Shown here: positions 18,193 to 29,381 of the stretch, piece by piece | Layout of the letters: every line of letters begins with the position of its first letter | How positions within the stretch are numbered: the first letter of the stretch is position 1 | Made by a program: the position numbers and the translations under genes | The notes under the pieces: generated by a model | Told to the model about the DNA's origin: nothing | Databases searched by the model: none | The model's input: only the letters and a program-made list of their open reading frames with translations | From: Mycolicibacterium flavescens | Lineage (GTDB): Bacteria > Actinomycetota > Actinomycetes > Mycobacteriales > Mycobacteriaceae | NCBI GenBank assembly: GCA_900637135.1 | Contig: LR134353.1 | Span: forward strand, 2,914,001 to 2,978,000 | Direction of reading: 5' to 3' | DNA: 64,000 nucleotides

Positions 18193-19185
18193 CTATTTGT
18201 TAGGTTCGCGCATGTCAGAGGCGTCGAGCAGCTGCTGCGCAGCAAGCGCGGGAGTCAGCTCGCCGTCGCGGACCTGACGTTCGATCTCGGCGCGCATCCG
18301 CTTCACGTTCGGGTTCGACAGCACCCGGTCGAGGACCGAATCCCGCACCATCGACCAGGTCCACTCGACTTGCTGAGCGCGCCTGCGGCTTTCGAACTCC
18401 CCCGCCTCGGTGAGCACGTCGCGGTGCTTGAGCACCGTCGCCCACAGCTCCTCGAGGCCCGTCCTCTCCAGCGCGCTCATCGTGAGAACCGGTGGGCGCC
18501 ACAGTGTTTCGCGGGGATAAATGAGGCGAATGGCACCGGCGAGCTCACGGGCGGCCCGTTTTGCCTCGATCGCGTGCTCGCCGTCGGCCTTGTTCACCAC
18601 GACGATGTCGGCGAGTTCGAGCACGCCCTTCTTGATGCCCTGCAGCTGATCGCCGGTGCGCGCGAGCGTGAGGAACACGAAGGTGTCGACCATGTTGGCC
18701 ACGGTCACCTCGGACTGCCCGACGCCGACCGTCTCGACCAGGACCACGTCGAAACCGGCCGCCTCCAACAGCACGATCGTCTCGCGGGTCGCCTTGGCGA
18801 CGCCGCCGAGTGTGCCCGAGGTGGGCGATGGGCGGATGTAGGCGTCGGGATGCACGGCCAACTGCGCCATGCGGGTCTTGTCGCCCAGGATCGAGCCCCT
18901 GGTCCTGGTCGACGAGGGATCGACGGCCAGCACGGCGACGCGGTGTCCCTGGTTGATCAGGTACATGCCGAGCGCCTCGATCGTCGTCGACTTGCCGACG
19001 CCGGGCACGCCGGTGATCCCGACATGCAGCGAGTTGCCCGCGTGCTCAGTCAGCTTCAGCAGCAGTTCCTGGGCCTGCTCGCGGTGGTCGACGCGCGTCG
19101 ACTCCACCAGCGTGATGGCTCTTGCCAGGGCGGCACGGTCGCCGTCCGCCACGGCGGCCGCAAGGTCGGCGGTCGGATCGGCCAT
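18193..19185 (-). CDS. meaB: Methylmalonyl-CoA mutase chaperone GTPase (MeaB/ArgK)
   Basis: This 330-residue G3E-type P-loop GTPase has Walker A GVPGVGKSTTIEALG (about residues 59-73), DPSSTRTRGSILGDKTRM, ETVGVGQSEV (switch/Walker B) and VNKADG (the guanine-specificity motif). It gates cofactor loading and protects adenosylcobalamin-dependent methylmalonyl-CoA mutase from inactivation. The mutB TAG ends immediately before its ATG at 19185, so mutA-mutB-meaB is a tight operon. It was formerly annotated as an arginine/ornithine transport kinase (ArgK), a name now regarded as wrong for this family. Confidence 0.95.
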   Translation of the reverse strand: MADPTADLAAAVADGDRAALARAITLVESTRVDHREQAQELLLKLTEHAGNSLHVGITGVPGVGKSTTIEALGMYLINQGHRVAVLAVDPSSTRTRGSILGDKTRMAQLAVHPDAYIRPSPTSGTLGGVAKATRETIVLLEAAGFDVVLVETVGVGQSEVTVANMVDTFVFLTLARTGDQLQGIKKGVLELADIVVVNKADGEHAIEAKRAARELAGAIRLIYPRETLWRPPVLTMSALERTGLEELWATVLKHRDVLTEAGEFESRRRAQQVEWTWSMVRDSVLDRVLSNPNVKRMRAEIERQVRDGELTPALAAQQLLDASDMREPNK

Positions 19186-21453
19186 CTAGTCGAGGCGGTA
19201 GCCCAGCCGATCGGCCAGCTTGTGCAGGAGGCCGACCGCCGCGTCCGCGATCACCGTGCCGGGCGGGAAGATCGCGGTGGCTCCGGCGGCGTAGAGCTCG
19301 TCGAAGTCGCCGGGCGGGATGACGCCGCCGACCACGATCATGATGTCGGGCCGACCCACCTCGGCGAGCGCTTCGCGCAGCGCGGGCACCAGGGTCAGGT
19401 GCCCGGCCGCGAGCGATGAGACGCCGACGACGTGCACGTCGTTGTCGGCGGCCTGCCGTGCGACCTCCTCGGGGGTGGAGAACAGCGAGCCGACGTCGAC
19501 GTCGAAGCCGATGTCGGCGAACGCGGTCGCGATCACCTTCTGCCCGCGGTCGTGGCCGTCCTGGCCCATCTTCGCGATCAGGATGCGCGGCTGGCGACCG
19601 TCGGCCTCGGCGAACTTCTGCACGAGGTCGGTGGCTTTTGTGATGTTGCTGACCCCTGCACCCCCCATCTCATCGCGGTAGACGCCGGCGATCGTACGGA
19701 TCTCGGCGACGTGGCGCCCGTAGACCCGCTCGAGCGCATCGGAGATCTCACCGACGGTGGCCTTGGCCCGCGCGGCGTTGATGGCCAGGGCGAGCAGGTT
19801 GTTGCCCAGCCCGTCCTCGCCCGCCGGTCCGCGGGCACCCGCCGCCCGGCTCAGCTCGGCCAGCGCGGCGTCCACCTCGGCCTGATCGCGTTCGGCGCGC
19901 AGCCGCTCGAGTTTTGCGAGCTGCTCGGCCCGCACCCGGCTGTTCTCGACCTTGAGGACCTCGACCTCGTGGTCCTCGTCGACTTGGTACTTGTTGACGC
20001 CGATCACCGTCTGCTGGCCGGAGTCGATGCGCGCCTGGGTGCGCGCGGCGGCCTCCTCGATGCGCAGTTTCGGGATGCCGTCGGAGATCGCCTGCGCCAT
20101 TCCGCCGTGCTCGACGACCTCGCCGATGTGCATCCGCGCCGCGGTGGCCAGCTGGTGGGTCAGCCACTCGACGTAGTACGAGCCGCCCCACGGATCGATC
20201 GGCCGCGTGGTGCCCGACTCCTGCTGCAGCACCAACTGGGTGTTGCGCGCGATGCGGGCCGAGAAGTCAGTCGGCAATGCCAGCGCCTCGTCAAGCGCGT
20301 TGGTGTGCAACGACTGGGTGTGCCCCTGCGTCGCGGCCATCGCCTCGATGCAGGTGCGCGCGACGTTGTTGAACGGGTCCTGAGCGGTCAACGACCACCC
20401 CGACGTCTGCGAATGGGTGCGCAATGACCTGGATTTGGGGCTTTCGGGTCCAAATTCCGCGACCAGCTCGCTCCAGAGCAGCCGGCCGGCCCGCAGCTTG
20501 GCGACCTCCATGAAGAAGTTCATGCCGATGCCCCAGAAGAACGAAAGGCGCGGCGCGAACTTGTCGACGTCGAGCCCGGCATCGAGGCCGGCCTTGATGT
20601 ACTCGACACCGTCGGCCAGCGTGTAGGCCAACTCGAGATCGGCTGTGGCACCGGCTTCCTGGATGTGGTAGCCCGAGATCGAGATCGAGTTGAACTTAGG
20701 CATCTTCGTGCTGGTGTAGCCGAAGATGTCGGAGATGATCCGCATCGACTCCTTCGGCGGATAGATGTAGGTGTTGCGGACCATGAACTCTTTGAGGATG
20801 TCGTTCTGAATGGTCCCGGCCAACTTCTCCGGCGGCACGCCCTGCTCTTCGGCGGCGACGACGTACAGCGCCAGGATCGGCAGCACCGCGCCGTTCATCG
20901 TCATCGACACCGACACGGTCGACAGGTCGATGCCGTCGAAAAGCTGACGCATGTCGAGGATGGAGTCGATTGCTACGCCTGCCATTCCGACGTCGCCCTG
21001 CACCCGCGGATGGTCCGAGTCGTAACCGCGATGGGTGGCCAGGTCGAACGCCACCGAGAGGCCCTTCTGCCCCGCTGCCAGGTTGCGCCGGTAGAACGCG
21101 TTGGACTCCGCGGCGGTGGAGAAACCCGCGTACTGGCGGATGGTCCACGGCTGGTTGACGTACATGGTGGGGTACGGGCCCCGCACGAAGGGCGGTTGGC
21201 CCGGGAAGGTGTCGAGCGGATATCCGGCGGCGACGGCGGCGTCGCGGTCGGCCCCGATGTAGACGGGCTTGACGTCGATACCCTCCGGCGTCACCCAGTC
21301 CACTTGGTCGGCGCTGTATCCGTGCGTCGTGGCGGCCGCTTCGACATGGGCGGTGACGGCGGCCTCGGTCGGCGGGTCGGCACGCTTCTCGCCGTGCAGC
21401 GGGACTCCGGCGAAACTCCCGATGGTCTTTCCGATCCCGGCTGTGGCAGTCAC
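19186..21453 (-). CDS. mutB: Methylmalonyl-CoA mutase, large (alpha) subunit MutB
   Basis: The 755-residue catalytic subunit carries the substrate TIM barrel ([20 protein letters not shown], then ESNAFYRR) and the C-terminal cobalamin domain with [13 protein letters not shown] at about residues 630-642; the His of DxHxxG ligates the cobalt. It interconverts (R)-methylmalonyl-CoA and succinyl-CoA, feeding propionate and cholesterol-derived propionyl-CoA into the TCA cycle, or the reverse to supply methylmalonyl-CoA for methyl-branched lipids. GTG 21453 lies 1 bp after the mutA stop and begins at the expected family N-terminus. It is followed directly by meaB. Confidence 0.97.
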   Translation of the reverse strand: MTATAGIGKTIGSFAGVPLHGEKRADPPTEAAVTAHVEAAATTHGYSADQVDWVTPEGIDVKPVYIGADRDAAVAAGYPLDTFPGQPPFVRGPYPTMYVNQPWTIRQYAGFSTAAESNAFYRRNLAAGQKGLSVAFDLATHRGYDSDHPRVQGDVGMAGVAIDSILDMRQLFDGIDLSTVSVSMTMNGAVLPILALYVVAAEEQGVPPEKLAGTIQNDILKEFMVRNTYIYPPKESMRIISDIFGYTSTKMPKFNSISISGYHIQEAGATADLELAYTLADGVEYIKAGLDAGLDVDKFAPRLSFFWGIGMNFFMEVAKLRAGRLLWSELVAEFGPESPKSRSLRTHSQTSGWSLTAQDPFNNVARTCIEAMAATQGHTQSLHTNALDEALALPTDFSARIARNTQLVLQQESGTTRPIDPWGGSYYVEWLTHQLATAARMHIGEVVEHGGMAQAISDGIPKLRIEEAAARTQARIDSGQQTVIGVNKYQVDEDHEVEVLKVENSRVRAEQLAKLERLRAERDQAEVDAALAELSRAAGARGPAGEDGLGNNLLALAINAARAKATVGEISDALERVYGRHVAEIRTIAGVYRDEMGGAGVSNITKATDLVQKFAEADGRQPRILIAKMGQDGHDRGQKVIATAFADIGFDVDVGSLFSTPEEVARQAADNDVHVVGVSSLAAGHLTLVPALREALAEVGRPDIMIVVGGVIPPGDFDELYAAGATAIFPPGTVIADAAVGLLHKLADRLGYRLD

Positions 21454-21454
21454 C

Positions 21455-23272
21455 TCAGGCCCCCAATCTGGTGAGCAGGTCCGACAGGGTGGCGACCGCG
21501 TCGATCTTCGCGGTCAGGTAGCCGTCCGGCTTGGAATGGGCTTCCGCGACGGCCTTTTCCGGCCCGGCGAGCAGCACATGCGATACGCCCGTCTCGCGTG
21601 CCGAGTCGACCGCGGCCGAGGCTTCCTCTCCGTAGCGGGTGTCGGTGCCGCAGATCACGGCGATCGGCGGTGTCTGCTCCGCCTCGGTCACCGCTTCGAT
21701 ACCGCCCGACGCGAGCAGGTTCGTGGCGAAGGTGGTGCGCACGTTGTGTTCGGCGAGTGGACCGAGCGGCAGCAGCAACACCTTCGGCCTGGCCCCGGTC
21801 CTCTCGAGGAAAGCGTCGGAGCGGTCCCGCAGCTCCTCGAAGCCCGCCGCGTAGCGGGCCACCCCCGGCAGCGAATCACCTTGCGGCAGAGCCGGATCGG
21901 CGATATTGGGAAACTCGTTGACACCGGTCAGCGCCGTTCGCCGGTGTGCGATGTCCTCGGCGCGCCGCTGGGCGACCTCGGCGATCTGGGCAACGATGTG
22001 ATCACGAGCCTGTTCGAAGCCGCCGCGGGACTCGATGTCCTGGAAGTGCTTCCATGCCTGCTCGGCGAGCTCCTCGGTGAGGTCCTCCACATGCCAGGAA
22101 CCCGCCGCCGGGTCGAGCACACGGCCAAGGTGCGACTCCTCGAGCAACAGCAGCTGGGTGTTGCGGGCCATTCGGCGCGCGAAGCTCGGCGCCGTCCCTG
22201 GGAACCCACCGGGGATCGCGACGTCGAACGGGTGGACCTGGATGGTGTCGGCCCCGCCGACACCGGCCGAGAAGGCGGCCACGGTGGTGCGCAACATGTT
22301 CACCCACGGATCGCGCTTGGACATCATCGGCAGCGACGTCATGGCGTGCAGGGTGACCGCTCCGTGCTCCGGCGCTCCGACGACCTCGGCGACCCTGGCC
22401 CACAGCAGGCGCGCGGCCCGCAGTTTGGCGATCGTCATGAACTGGTCGTCGTCGGCGGCGATGCGGAAACTGATCTGCCGCAACCCGTCCGGGACACAGA
22501 TACCGCCCTCTTCCAGCTGCCGCAGGTAGCTCACCCCCGTTGACACCAGGCCGGCCAGCTCCCACGATGCGTTGGCGCCGAGGTTGTGGAACGCGGGTCC
22601 GTCGACGGTGACGGCGCGAACGCCGCCGCTGTAGTCGCCGAATTTGGCGGCGGTGGCCACGACGTCGGCGATCTCGGGAGCCGCGCGCCCGCTCAGCGGT
22701 GCGGTCAACGGGTCGGCGCCGAGGTCCACCGACAGCCGGGAGCGTTGGTCGGCGTCGAGGTCGCTCAACAGCCCGAGCACCGCGTCGGCGGCCGAAACGT
22801 AATCGGGCCCGGCGATTTCGAAGAGCACCGGGACGAGGTCGAGGAAGACACCGTCGAACAGCCGGTCCAACTCCGAAGCCGCGACGCCCGCGGGCGCGCC
22901 GACGCGGATGACGAGCGCGCTGACCCCCTCGGTGAGGCTGACCAACACGGCGCCGTTGGATTCGGCCAGGTTGCCGGGCCCGTTCACCGGGAACGCCTCG
23001 GCGACTTTCCAGCCGGCCTTGACGTCACGGAGCGCGTCACCGCCGCGCACGAACGGCCACTGCCCGGGCAGCGGAGGTTCGGGAAGCCCATCGGCGCTGG
23101 TGTACAGCGGGCGGATCGCGAAGCCGTCGTAGGTGGGCGAATCCAGCAGCCGCTCGGGCTCGGCGGGCAGATCGGCGGGATCGCGCCGGGTGCTCTTTGC
23201 CAGCACCGCGGCAACCGCTGAGCGCCAGCGCTCGCGATCGGCCTCGACCACAGTGGGTTTCTGCACGATCAT
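21455..23272 (-). CDS. mutA: Methylmalonyl-CoA mutase, small (beta) subunit MutA
   Basis: This 605-residue paralogue of MutB is a structural partner in the heterodimer. The TIM-barrel region is recognisable ([37 protein letters not shown]). The C-terminal Rossmann domain ([20 protein letters not shown]) lacks the cobalamin-binding DxHxxG, as expected for the non-catalytic subunit. It is first in the mutA-mutB-meaB operon and divergent from the TVP38/VTT gene across 99 bp. No B12 riboswitch is visible in that short upstream region. Confidence 0.95.
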   Translation of the reverse strand: MIVQKPTVVEADRERWRSAVAAVLAKSTRRDPADLPAEPERLLDSPTYDGFAIRPLYTSADGLPEPPLPGQWPFVRGGDALRDVKAGWKVAEAFPVNGPGNLAESNGAVLVSLTEGVSALVIRVGAPAGVAASELDRLFDGVFLDLVPVLFEIAGPDYVSAADAVLGLLSDLDADQRSRLSVDLGADPLTAPLSGRAAPEIADVVATAAKFGDYSGGVRAVTVDGPAFHNLGANASWELAGLVSTGVSYLRQLEEGGICVPDGLRQISFRIAADDDQFMTIAKLRAARLLWARVAEVVGAPEHGAVTLHAMTSLPMMSKRDPWVNMLRTTVAAFSAGVGGADTIQVHPFDVAIPGGFPGTAPSFARRMARNTQLLLLEESHLGRVLDPAAGSWHVEDLTEELAEQAWKHFQDIESRGGFEQARDHIVAQIAEVAQRRAEDIAHRRTALTGVNEFPNIADPALPQGDSLPGVARYAAGFEELRDRSDAFLERTGARPKVLLLPLGPLAEHNVRTTFATNLLASGGIEAVTEAEQTPPIAVICGTDTRYGEEASAAVDSARETGVSHVLLAGPEKAVAEAHSKPDGYLTAKIDAVATLSDLLTRLGA

Positions 23273-23357
23273 CAGGCTAAATGATCGCAGTCACAGCGGT
23301 GTCTGCCGGTCGGTCGACTCGCGGTCCCGCGAACAGGTGGCTTCGGCCGCGGTTCCG

Positions 23358-23363
23358 TAGTCT
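23358..23363 (+). promoter_or_regulatory. Putative -10 element (TAGTCT) of the TVP38 gene
   Basis: TAGTCT fits TAnnnT and ends 8 nt before GTG 23372, supporting that start and leaderless transcription rather than the TTG at 23363 that it overlaps. Confidence 0.4.
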
Positions 23364-23371
23364 TGGTAGAC

Positions 23372-24118
23372 GTGAACTCCGTCGTCAGCACCCTGCGCGC
23401 GGCCCGAGGGGCGGTGATCGCGACGCTTTCGAGCGTCTCGCGGGTGCGTCTGGTCGGGTCCCTGGCGGCGATTGTGATTCTCGTCGCAGTTGCGTTGCTG
23501 GTCCCGGTGCCGACCGCGGTGCAGTTGCGCGACTGGGCCACCTCGGTCGGGCCGTGGTTTCCGCTGGCGTTTCTGGCCGCCCACATCGTGGTGACGGTCT
23601 TCCCGTTCCCCCGCACGGCATTCACGCTCGGCGCGGGCCTGCTCTTCGGCCCGGTGCTGGGCATCCCCCTGGCGGTGACGGCGGCGACGATCAGCGCGGT
23701 CATCGCGGTGCTGCTCGTCCGCGCCGTGGACCTTCGACTGGACCGGGCGGTGCGCCATCCGCGAATCGAATCCCTCAACGCGCGGCTGCGCGAACGCGGT
23801 TGGCCGACGGTGCTGTCGATGCGGTTGATTCCCGCCGTGCCGTTCGCCGTGCTCAACTACGCCGCGGGAGTGTCGTCGGTGCGCGTGCTCCCCTACGCGC
23901 TGGCCACCTTGGCGGGACTGGTGCCGGGCACTGCGGCGGTGGTGATCCTCGGCGACGCGCTGACCGGCAATGTCAGCCCCCTGCTCGTGCTGATCTCGTT
24001 TTGCACCGCCAGCCTGGGCGTGGCGGGCCTGGTCTACGAGGTCCGCGTGCACCGGCGCCACCACCGCGAGCGCACGGTCGAACCCGCCGTCGATCAGCCG
24101 GTGCGCGTGCCGAGATAG
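23372..24118 (+). CDS. TVP38/TMEM64 (VTT/DedA-like) membrane protein, Rv1491c-like
   Basis: The protein has about 248 residues and six hydrophobic segments, with the VTT-domain core VTVFPFPRTAFTLGAGLLFG, then PVLGIPLAVTAATISAVIAV, and RLIPAVPFAVLNYAAGVSSV. The last motif, R-x-x-P-x-x-P-(F)-x-x-x-N-Y-x-x-G, is the family hallmark. VTT/DedA proteins act as lipid scramblases or membrane-homeostasis factors; the substrate here is unknown. The C-terminus is a basic cytoplasmic tail. GTG 23372 is favoured by the TAGTCT -10-like element 8 nt upstream. It is divergent from mutA. Confidence 0.85.
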   Translation: MNSVVSTLRAARGAVIATLSSVSRVRLVGSLAAIVILVAVALLVPVPTAVQLRDWATSVGPWFPLAFLAAHIVVTVFPFPRTAFTLGAGLLFGPVLGIPLAVTAATISAVIAVLLVRAVDLRLDRAVRHPRIESLNARLRERGWPTVLSMRLIPAVPFAVLNYAAGVSSVRVLPYALATLAGLVPGTAAVVILGDALTGNVSPLLVLISFCTASLGVAGLVYEVRVHRRHHRERTVEPAVDQPVRVPR

Positions 24119-24125
24119 CTCCCGG

Positions 24126-25334
24126 TCAGCGGGAGTGCGCCCCGCCGCCGGGCTCGCGTTCCTGCGTCGCAGGGTTGGTCTGCTGGCCGATCCCCGGGAA
24201 CGACGGCGGTGCGTTGATGGGCGCGGGGCCGTCCACCGACGTGCGCGCCTCGGCTTCGGCCTTGGCCACCGCGCGGGCGATCTCGGGATCGGTCTCGGTG
24301 TTGAACCAGTCGGCGACCTCGTCGTCGTCATCGGTCTTGACCGGCGTGTCGTCGACCGGCGACGGGGTGTAGCGGAACACGCCGTCCTCCCCGGGCGCGC
24401 CGAGCATCTTGGTGAAACCCTGTAGCGCCGAACCGAAGTCGCTGGGCACCAGCCACACCTTGTTCGCCTCGCCCTTGGCCATCTGCGGCAGGGTCTGCAG
24501 GTACTGGTACGCCAGCATCTCCGGCGTTGGCCGACCCGCCTTGATGGCCGCGAACGTCTTCTCGATGGCCTTCGCCTGGCCCTGGGCCTGCAGGTAGGCC
24601 GCCGCGCGTTCGCCTTGGGCGCGCAACATGCGCGACTGGCGATCTGCCTCCGCGGCCAGGATCGCGGCCTGTTTGGCGCCCTCGGCGGCCAGGATCTGGG
24701 CCTGCTTCTGGCCCTCGGCCTGTTTGATGGCCGATTCCCGGTTGCCTTCCGCGGTCAGGATCATCGCGCGCTTCTCGCGGTCGGCGCGCATCTGCTTTTC
24801 CATCGAATCCTGGATCGACGGTGGCGGGTCGATGCTGCGCAACTCGACACGGGCGACCCGCAACCCCCAGCGGTTGGTGGCCTCGTCGAGCACGCCGCGC
24901 AACGCCGTGTTGATCTGGTCGCGCGAGGTCAGCGTCTGCTCCAGCGTCATACCGCCGACGAGGTTGCGCAGCGTGGTCGTGGTCAGCTGCTCGACACCGA
25001 CGATGTAGTTGCTGATCTGGTAGACCGCGGCCTGCGGGTTGGTCACCTGGAAGTAGACCACCGTGTCGATCTGCACGGTCAGGTTGTCCTCGGTGATCAC
25101 CGGCTGCGGCGGGAAGGACACCACCCGCTCGCGCAGGTCGACGCGGGCACGGATCCGGTCGACGAACGGCAGCAGCAGGGTCAGCTGACCGGACACGGTC
25201 TTGCTGTAGCGGCCGAGCCGTTCGATGACCGCGGCCTCGGCCTGTGGTATCAGCGCGATCGACTTCGCGACGATGATGGCGGCGAACACCACCAGCACGC
25301 CGACGAGCACCAGGCCGGCGACGGCTCCATCCAT
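24126..25334 (-). CDS. SPFH/Band 7 (stomatin-like, QmcA) membrane protein, Rv1488-like
   Basis: The 402-residue protein has one N-terminal TM helix (VAGLVLVGVLVVFAAIIV). Then comes the SPFH domain: IPQAEAAVIERLGRYSKTVS, LREEV-type LRERVVSFPPQPVITEDN, and RVELRSIDPPPSIQDSMEKQ. A long Ala/Gln/Glu-rich coiled coil follows (about residues 190-260), then an acidic disordered tail. Such proteins oligomerise into membrane microdomain scaffolds and often regulate membrane proteases. The neighbouring NfeD gene 30 bp upstream is its usual partner, so the pair acts together. Confidence 0.9.
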   Translation of the reverse strand: MDGAVAGLVLVGVLVVFAAIIVAKSIALIPQAEAAVIERLGRYSKTVSGQLTLLLPFVDRIRARVDLRERVVSFPPQPVITEDNLTVQIDTVVYFQVTNPQAAVYQISNYIVGVEQLTTTTLRNLVGGMTLEQTLTSRDQINTALRGVLDEATNRWGLRVARVELRSIDPPPSIQDSMEKQMRADREKRAMILTAEGNRESAIKQAEGQKQAQILAAEGAKQAAILAAEADRQSRMLRAQGERAAAYLQAQGQAKAIEKTFAAIKAGRPTPEMLAYQYLQTLPQMAKGEANKVWLVPSDFGSALQGFTKMLGAPGEDGVFRYTPSPVDDTPVKTDDDDEVADWFNTETDPEIARAVAKAEAEARTSVDGPAPINAPPSFPGIGQQTNPATQEREPGGGAHSR

Positions 25335-25364
25335 GGCGATTCCTTCCCTCGTACCCAGTGTGTT

Positions 25365-25796
25365 CTAGGCGAGCTTCTGGACGACGGCGGTGGCACCGTC
25401 GATCTGCACGACGGTCACCTGGTCCCCCGGTTCGTACACGTCGTTCTCGTTGAGCGGCCGCGCCGTCCAGACTTCACCGTCGAGCTTCACCTGTCCCTCG
25501 TGCTGGGCCACCCGGTCGAGCACCAGCGCGCTCTTGCCTTCGAGCGCCTTGGCCGGGTCGGGCAGACCGGTACCGGCCTGGAAGTGCCTGCGCAGCGCGG
25601 GCCGCACCAGCACAAGCAACAGGATCGACGCGACGGCGAACACCGCGCCGTGGACCCACAGGTCGTCGAAGATCAGGCTCGAGCCGGCCGCGGCCAGCGC
25701 CCCGCCGCCGAGCATGAGGAGGAACAGGTCGCCGGTCAGCGCTTCGGCACCGGCGAGCGCCAGCGCGGCAATTAACCAGATCAGCGCAGCGGGCAT
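25365..25796 (-). CDS. NfeD-family membrane protein, Rv1487-like
   Basis: The 143-residue protein has TM helices at about residues 2-20, 24-42 and 48-66. A C-terminal OB-fold domain follows ([47 protein letters not shown]). This is the short NfeD1b form that pairs with SPFH/stomatin proteins, and the stomatin-like gene follows 30 bp downstream. The complex is thought to organise membrane microdomains; specific clients here are unknown. Confidence 0.9.
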   Translation of the reverse strand: MPAALIWLIAALALAGAEALTGDLFLLMLGGGALAAAGSSLIFDDLWVHGAVFAVASILLLVLVRPALRRHFQAGTGLPDPAKALEGKSALVLDRVAQHEGQVKLDGEVWTARPLNENDVYEPGDQVTVVQIDGATAVVQKLA

Positions 25797-25856
25797 GACA
25801 CCACCCTATCGTCGCGCCCGACCACCTGCGGGCGTAACAACTACACTTCGAACATC

Positions 25857-26705
25857 ATGTGGTGTCCCAGTGTTTCGCTGTCGGTGTGGGCCAATGCCTG
25901 GTTAGCGGGCGTTGCCGCGCCCGACGATGTCCTCGACGCGCTATCACACTGGGCGCCAAAACATTCCGTAACCGCCTACGATTCGGTGGCGGCCGGCGCG
26001 ACCGGTTTGCCCTGGCCCGATCTGGTGGATACGGGTGCGGTGTCGCTGCTGCAGACGCTGCGCACGGCCGCAGGCCCCGGCGTGACGGAACCGCCGATCG
26101 GCCTGGCCCTGCCGGTGCCCGGCGACGTCCGGGGGCTGCCCGCAGGCACCCAGTTCCAGCGCGACGCGGTGACCGCGGGCGAGGCCCTCGTCGTCTCCGG
26201 TGCGGGGTCGATCGGTCTGGTGCCGGATTTCGAGTACGACGAATTCGAGGAGTCCGACGAGTTCGACCGTGACCCCTGCGGGCTGTCGTGGACGGTGTAC
26301 TCGATACCCGAAGCGTCCACGCCCGCGGGATACGTCGATCTCGCCGAGGCCGAGTACGCGCTGCGGTCGGCGGTCCGCTCGGCGGCGGACGCGCTCGGGG
26401 CACTGCGCGCAGGCGCGGCGGAGATCGACGTGGAGGATCCCCGCGGACTCGTCGAGCAGGTGCTGGAATCCACCCGCATGCATCGCCTTCCCGACCACGC
26501 GCCGAACCGGGCGGCGCGTGTGCTGGAGAACGCCGCGCACGTCGACGCGATCATCTCGGTCAGCGCCGGGCTGATACCGATCGGGCTGCACAGCTCCGCT
26601 GAGGTGCAGATCGCCAACGACGCGCTGCGCCCCCTGTCGACCGTGGTGCGCTCGGCGCGACTGGCCGCGGTCGACGCGGTCCTGCACTCGGCCTGGCGCG
26701 GCTAG
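25857..26705 (+). CDS. Conserved mycobacterial protein of unknown function, Rv1486c-like
   Basis: This 282-residue soluble protein lacks a signal peptide and TM helices. It alternates Ala-rich helices with an acidic stretch ([17 protein letters not shown], about residues 124-140) and a helical region with [20 protein letters not shown]. Position, between the NfeD gene and hemH, and orientation match Rv1486c of M. tuberculosis. Its TAG stop overlaps the hemH stop in the shared CTAG. I see no catalytic motif and propose no function. Confidence 0.7.
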   Translation: MWCPSVSLSVWANAWLAGVAAPDDVLDALSHWAPKHSVTAYDSVAAGATGLPWPDLVDTGAVSLLQTLRTAAGPGVTEPPIGLALPVPGDVRGLPAGTQFQRDAVTAGEALVVSGAGSIGLVPDFEYDEFEESDEFDRDPCGLSWTVYSIPEASTPAGYVDLAEAEYALRSAVRSAADALGALRAGAAEIDVEDPRGLVEQVLESTRMHRLPDHAPNRAARVLENAAHVDAIISVSAGLIPIGLHSSAEVQIANDALRPLSTVVRSARLAAVDAVLHSAWRG

Positions 26706-27688
26706 CCGCAGTCCGGCGTGCACAGCACGCCGTCGACCGAATACCCCTGCAGTGGCGGCGGATTCGTTCCGGGCACCCGCTCAGGGTCCCGGCCGTCGCG
26801 TAACTCGGCGAGCAGATCGGCAGCGACACGTGCGAGGTCGGCGTTCGGCGTCGCCGCCCTGGCGAAGACAATTCCGGCTTCTTCGGCTTGTTCGCGCAGT
26901 TCGGTGTCGAGGTCCCACACCACCTCGATGTGGTCGGCGACGAAACCGATCGGACACACGATCACGCCCGTGGTGCCGTTCTCGATGAGCGACGAAAGAT
27001 GGTCGCCTACATCGGGTTCCAGCCACGGTACCTGCGGCGGGCCGGATCGGGACTGCCACACCTGGTCGTAGTCGTCGTACCCGGCCGCAGCCGCCACCAG
27101 CCCGGAGGCATATGCCACCTGACGCTCGTAAAGCTCTGTGCCACAGCGTGACCGGGCAGCCAGCGGAATCGAGTGTGCGGTGAACACCAGGCGCGCGTCG
27201 TGCGGCACCGCCCTCGCTGCGTCGGTGATCGCGTCGGCGAACATCTGCACGAACAGCGGATGGTCGAAGTACTGACGCAGTTTGATCAGTTGCGGGGCCG
27301 CGTCGCCCGCCGCCTGCCGTCCCCTTCCGATGTCCTCGACGTACTGCGTGCAGCTCGAGTAGCCGCCCCACGCCGACGTGGTGAACACCGCCGCGCGGCG
27401 CACCCCGTCGTCGCGCATGGCGGTCACGGCCTCCTCGACGTAGGGCTCCCAGTTGCGGTTGCCGAAGTACACCGGGACGTCGACGTAGGTGCGCAGCCGC
27501 TCGATCACCGCCCGGTTGATGCCGTTGATCGGTGAGACGCCGCCGAAATGCAGGTAGTGCTCGGCGACCGACGCCAACCGCTCCCGCGGGATGCCCCGTC
27601 CGCGAGTCACGTTCTCCAGGAACGGCATCACGTCTTCGGGGCGCTCCGGCCCGCCGAACGAGAGCAGCAGGACGGCGTCGATGTCCAT
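26702..27688 (-). CDS. hemH: Ferrochelatase (HemH/CpfC, actinobacterial type)
   Basis: The 328-residue enzyme inserts Fe2+ into the porphyrin; in Actinobacteria the substrate is coproporphyrin III, the penultimate step of the coproporphyrin-dependent heme route. The N-terminus [40 protein letters not shown] with the catalytic His, and [18 protein letters not shown] with the partner acidic residue are all present. The tail LCTPDCG and the Cys in RSRCGTEL are candidates for the 2Fe-2S ligands of mycobacterial ferrochelatases, though I see fewer C-terminal cysteines than I recall for M. tuberculosis. It lies downstream of fabG1-inhA in the same direction. Confidence 0.94.
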   Translation of the reverse strand: MDIDAVLLLSFGGPERPEDVMPFLENVTRGRGIPRERLASVAEHYLHFGGVSPINGINRAVIERLRTYVDVPVYFGNRNWEPYVEEAVTAMRDDGVRRAAVFTTSAWGGYSSCTQYVEDIGRGRQAAGDAAPQLIKLRQYFDHPLFVQMFADAITDAARAVPHDARLVFTAHSIPLAARSRCGTELYERQVAYASGLVAAAAGYDDYDQVWQSRSGPPQVPWLEPDVGDHLSSLIENGTTGVIVCPIGFVADHIEVVWDLDTELREQAEEAGIVFARAATPNADLARVAADLLAELRDGRDPERVPGTNPPPLQGYSVDGVLCTPDCG

Positions 27689-27702
27689 TTACCTGCGGTC
27701 CG

Positions 27703-28512
27703 TCACAGCAATTGCGTGCTTGCGCCGCCGTCGGCGTAGATCACGGTGCCGGTGGTGGCAGGCAGCCAGTCCGACAGCAGCGCGCACACCGTCTTGGCCA
27801 CCGGGGTCGGGTCCTTCATGTCCCAGCCGACCGGCGCGCGCTGATCCCAGCCCTCCTCGAGCAACCGCATCTGCTCACCGGCCTCGGCTCCGAGTGCGCC
27901 GCCGACGATCGCGCTCATCGCGAGGGTGCGGATCGGCCCGGCCGCGACGAGGTTCGAACGCACACCGTACGGCCCGGCCTCGCGGGCGACGAAGCGGTTC
28001 ACCGACTCGAGCGCACTCTTGGCCACGGTCATCCAGTTGTAGGCGGGCATCGCGCGGGTCGGATCGAAGTCCATACCGACGATGCTGCCGCCGCGGTTCA
28101 TGATCGGCAGCGTCGCCTTCGCCAGCGAGGCGTACGAAAAGGCCGAGATGTGAATGCCTTTGGAGACGTCCTCGTAGGGCGCGTCGAAGAACGGGTTGAT
28201 GCCCATGCCCGATTGCGGCATGAAGCCGATCGAGTGCACCACGCCGTCGATCTTGTTGCCCTCGCCGATCACCTCTGTGATGCGCTCGGATAACGTGTCG
28301 AGGTGCTTCTCGTTCTGCACGTCGAGCTCCAACAGCGGCGCCGGGTTGGGCAACCGGTCGGCGATCCGCTGGATCAGCTTCAGCCGGTCGAACCCGGTCA
28401 ACACCAGCTCCGCACCCGACTCTTGAGCGACCTTGGCGATGTGGAACGCGATCGACGAGTCGGTGATGATTCCCGTGACGAGGACGCGCTTGCCTTCGAG
28501 CAAACCGGTCAT
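27703..28512 (-). CDS. inhA: NADH-dependent enoyl-ACP reductase InhA
   Basis: The 269-residue short-chain dehydrogenase reduces trans-2-enoyl-ACP in the FAS-II cycle that builds mycolic acids, and is the target of isoniazid-NAD and ethionamide-NAD adducts. The nucleotide-binding motif is [16 protein letters not shown]. Tyr158 and Lys165 of the active site are present ([14 protein letters not shown]). Positions tied to isoniazid resistance carry wild-type residues: Ile21 and Ser94 ([10 protein letters not shown]). It follows fabG1 by 29 bp and precedes hemH by 14 bp, the standard mycobacterial operon. AGAGAGGGAC about 6 nt before the ATG acts as ribosome-binding site. Confidence 0.98.
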   Translation of the reverse strand: MTGLLEGKRVLVTGIITDSSIAFHIAKVAQESGAELVLTGFDRLKLIQRIADRLPNPAPLLELDVQNEKHLDTLSERITEVIGEGNKIDGVVHSIGFMPQSGMGINPFFDAPYEDVSKGIHISAFSYASLAKATLPIMNRGGSIVGMDFDPTRAMPAYNWMTVAKSALESVNRFVAREAGPYGVRSNLVAAGPIRTLAMSAIVGGALGAEAGEQMRLLEEGWDQRAPVGWDMKDPTPVAKTVCALLSDWLPATTGTVIYADGGASTQLL

Positions 28513-28541
28513 GTGAAAGTCCCTCTCTTTTGCGAAAAGAT

Positions 28542-29351
<810 letters not shown>

Positions 29352-29381
29352 TTAAGAAATCGCCTTAGTGAAGTGCCGCGC

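Noticed and set aside
23273..23371. Possible cobalamin riboswitch upstream of mutA
   Set aside because: The divergent gap is only 99 bp and I see no B12-box; too short for the aptamer.
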